Under the pieces are notes generated by a model that made no database searches, was not told the origin of the DNA, and was given only the letters and a program-made list of their open reading frames with translations. A stretch of DNA of 64,000 nt, taken from Thalassospira mesophila (lineage in GTDB: Bacteria; Pseudomonadota; Alphaproteobacteria; Rhodospirillales; Thalassospiraceae). Shown one piece after another: positions 63,447 to 64,000 of the stretch. How positions within the stretch are numbered: the first letter of the stretch is position 1; each line of letters starts with the position of its first letter. The DNA lies in NCBI RefSeq assembly GCF_002115755.1, contig NZ_JFKA01000001.1:62001-126000 (forward strand). The letters run 5' to 3'. Made by a program: the position numbers and the translations under genes.

Positions 63447-64000
63447 ATGGCCGATAGTGCCTCTGTCGAAATTGTCGCTGTTGCCATTATCACGGTGCTG
63501 GCCGTCATCAGCCCCGGACCGGACTTTGCCATGGTCACCCGTATTGCCATCGCCCGTGGGCGCAAGGCCGGGGTTTTATGCGCCATTGGCATTGGCAGCG
63601 GCATTTCGGTGCATATTACCTATACCATGATCGGGCTGGGCGTGGTTTTTGCCCATAATGTGTGGGTGTTAAACACCATTCGCATTCTGGGTGCGTCCTA
63701 TCTGATCTGGCTGGGAATCAGTGCGTTTTTGCCCGATTTATGGCAAAGGGCAAAACGTCACCTTGGCGTGCAGACCCCCGCTGCGGCCATTCTGGCCCAT
63801 TCCGCCCCGACAGCACACCAGGCCCAAACCCCGCCACCAGCACCAGCACCAGCCCACCAAAGAAATTCGTCATCTTTCTGGGCGGGGTTCGCCTGTAACG
63901 CGTTAAACCCAAAGGCTATGTTGTTTATTGTTTCGCTGTTCAGCCAGGTCATATCGGCCGATACCAGTGCCGCTATGCAGCTTGGCTATGGTGTTTTTAT
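63447..64000 (+). CDS. LysE/RhtB-family amino-acid exporter, N-terminal part (runs off the right edge)
   Basis: The first 184 residues of a LysE-family membrane transporter, incomplete at the window edge. It begins MADSASVEIVAVAIITVLAVISPGPDFAMVTRIAIARG, the conserved SPGPDF signature, then AIGIGSGISVHITYTMIGLG. NALNPKAMLFIVSLFSQVI is the conserved loop before TM4. A Pro/Ala/His/Gln-rich linker (about residues 113-143) lies between TM3 and TM4, a frequent LysE/RhtB loop position although this one is long. AAGGAAAAT precedes the ATG at 63447. It is divergent from the LysR regulator; substrate unknown. Confidence 0.85.
   Translation, partial: MADSASVEIVAVAIITVLAVISPGPDFAMVTRIAIARGRKAGVLCAIGIGSGISVHITYTMIGLGVVFAHNVWVLNTIRILGASYLIWLGISAFLPDLWQRAKRHLGVQTPAAAILAHSAPTAHQAQTPPPAPAPAHQRNSSSFWAGFACNALNPKAMLFIVSLFSQVISADTSAAMQLGYGVF

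Noticed and set aside
1..64000. CRISPR arrays, insertion sequences, prophage genes, tRNA and rRNA genes
   Set aside because: No repeat-spacer pattern, transposase, integrase, phage structural gene or recognisable structured RNA gene was seen.

Overview
The window reads as a chromosomal segment of a Gram-negative alphaproteobacterium, most likely a marine Rhodospirillales member of the Thalassospira type. The pointers are an Irr-type Fur protein, a BioR-type biotin repressor with TTATCTATAA boxes, an alphaproteobacterial tsaB-rimI-fur-miaB-phoH-ybeY-corC-lnt-xre-metK-trmB block next to rimP-nusA-ylxR-infB-rbfA-truB-rpsO-pnp, and an OlsBA ornithine-lipid pair. The genus is an inference. There are no rRNA or tRNA genes, insertion sequences, prophage genes or CRISPR arrays that I can see.

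Layout. 1-7.05 kb: cobalamin corrin-ring genes, with the start of cbiB/cobD on the minus strand, then cbiX-cobH-cobL-cobI-cbiG/cobJ-cobM in one overlapping plus-strand operon. 7.2-11.2 kb: the four-gene Anbu operon (circularly permuted ATP-grasp, alpha-E protein, transglutaminase, proteasome-like Anbu peptidase). 11.3-13.8 kb: bioR, bioY, bioB with several BioR boxes. 13.9-25.4 kb: accessory genes, including a P-type proton ATPase, a CHAP lipoprotein, an MFS transporter, a large acyltransferase-hydrolase fusion, a methyltransferase, a flavin reductase, YciI, rubrerythrin and Irr. 25.6-27.0 kb: a nitronate monooxygenase-like flavoprotein with an extra C-terminal cysteine cluster.

27.1-36.7 kb: the translation and RNA-processing operon rimP-nusA-ylxR-infB-rbfA-truB-rpsO-pnp, read leftwards. 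36.9-46.4 kb: a heme acquisition island of heme oxygenase, HasE- and HasD-like type I exporter subunits, a HasA-like hemophore, a HasR-like TonB receptor, and FecR/FecI-type anti-sigma and sigma factors, with Fur-box-like sites. 46.6-57.7 kb: trmB, metK, xre, lnt, corC, ybeY, phoH, miaB, olsA, olsB and fur. 57.8-64.0 kb: tusA-like, rimI, tsaB, a VanX-type dipeptidase, tetR and ridA, mgtC, lysR and the start of a LysE-family exporter.

The most interesting system is the heme island. Its hemophore carries a HasA-like heme-binding domain fused to RTX calcium-binding nonapeptides, an architecture that differs from the classical HasA of about 188 residues. The secreted hemophore would deliver heme to HasR. 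HasR has a signalling N-terminal domain that can talk to the FecR/FecI pair, and cytoplasmic heme would be opened by the adjacent heme oxygenase. The island sits between two blocks that are commonly contiguous in related bacteria, so it looks inserted. Other items worth follow-up are the BioR boxes, the hairpin over the metK ribosome binding site, the 12-bp inverted repeat in the pnp leader, the triple TetR-type operator array and the three-part acyltransferase/hydrolase protein.
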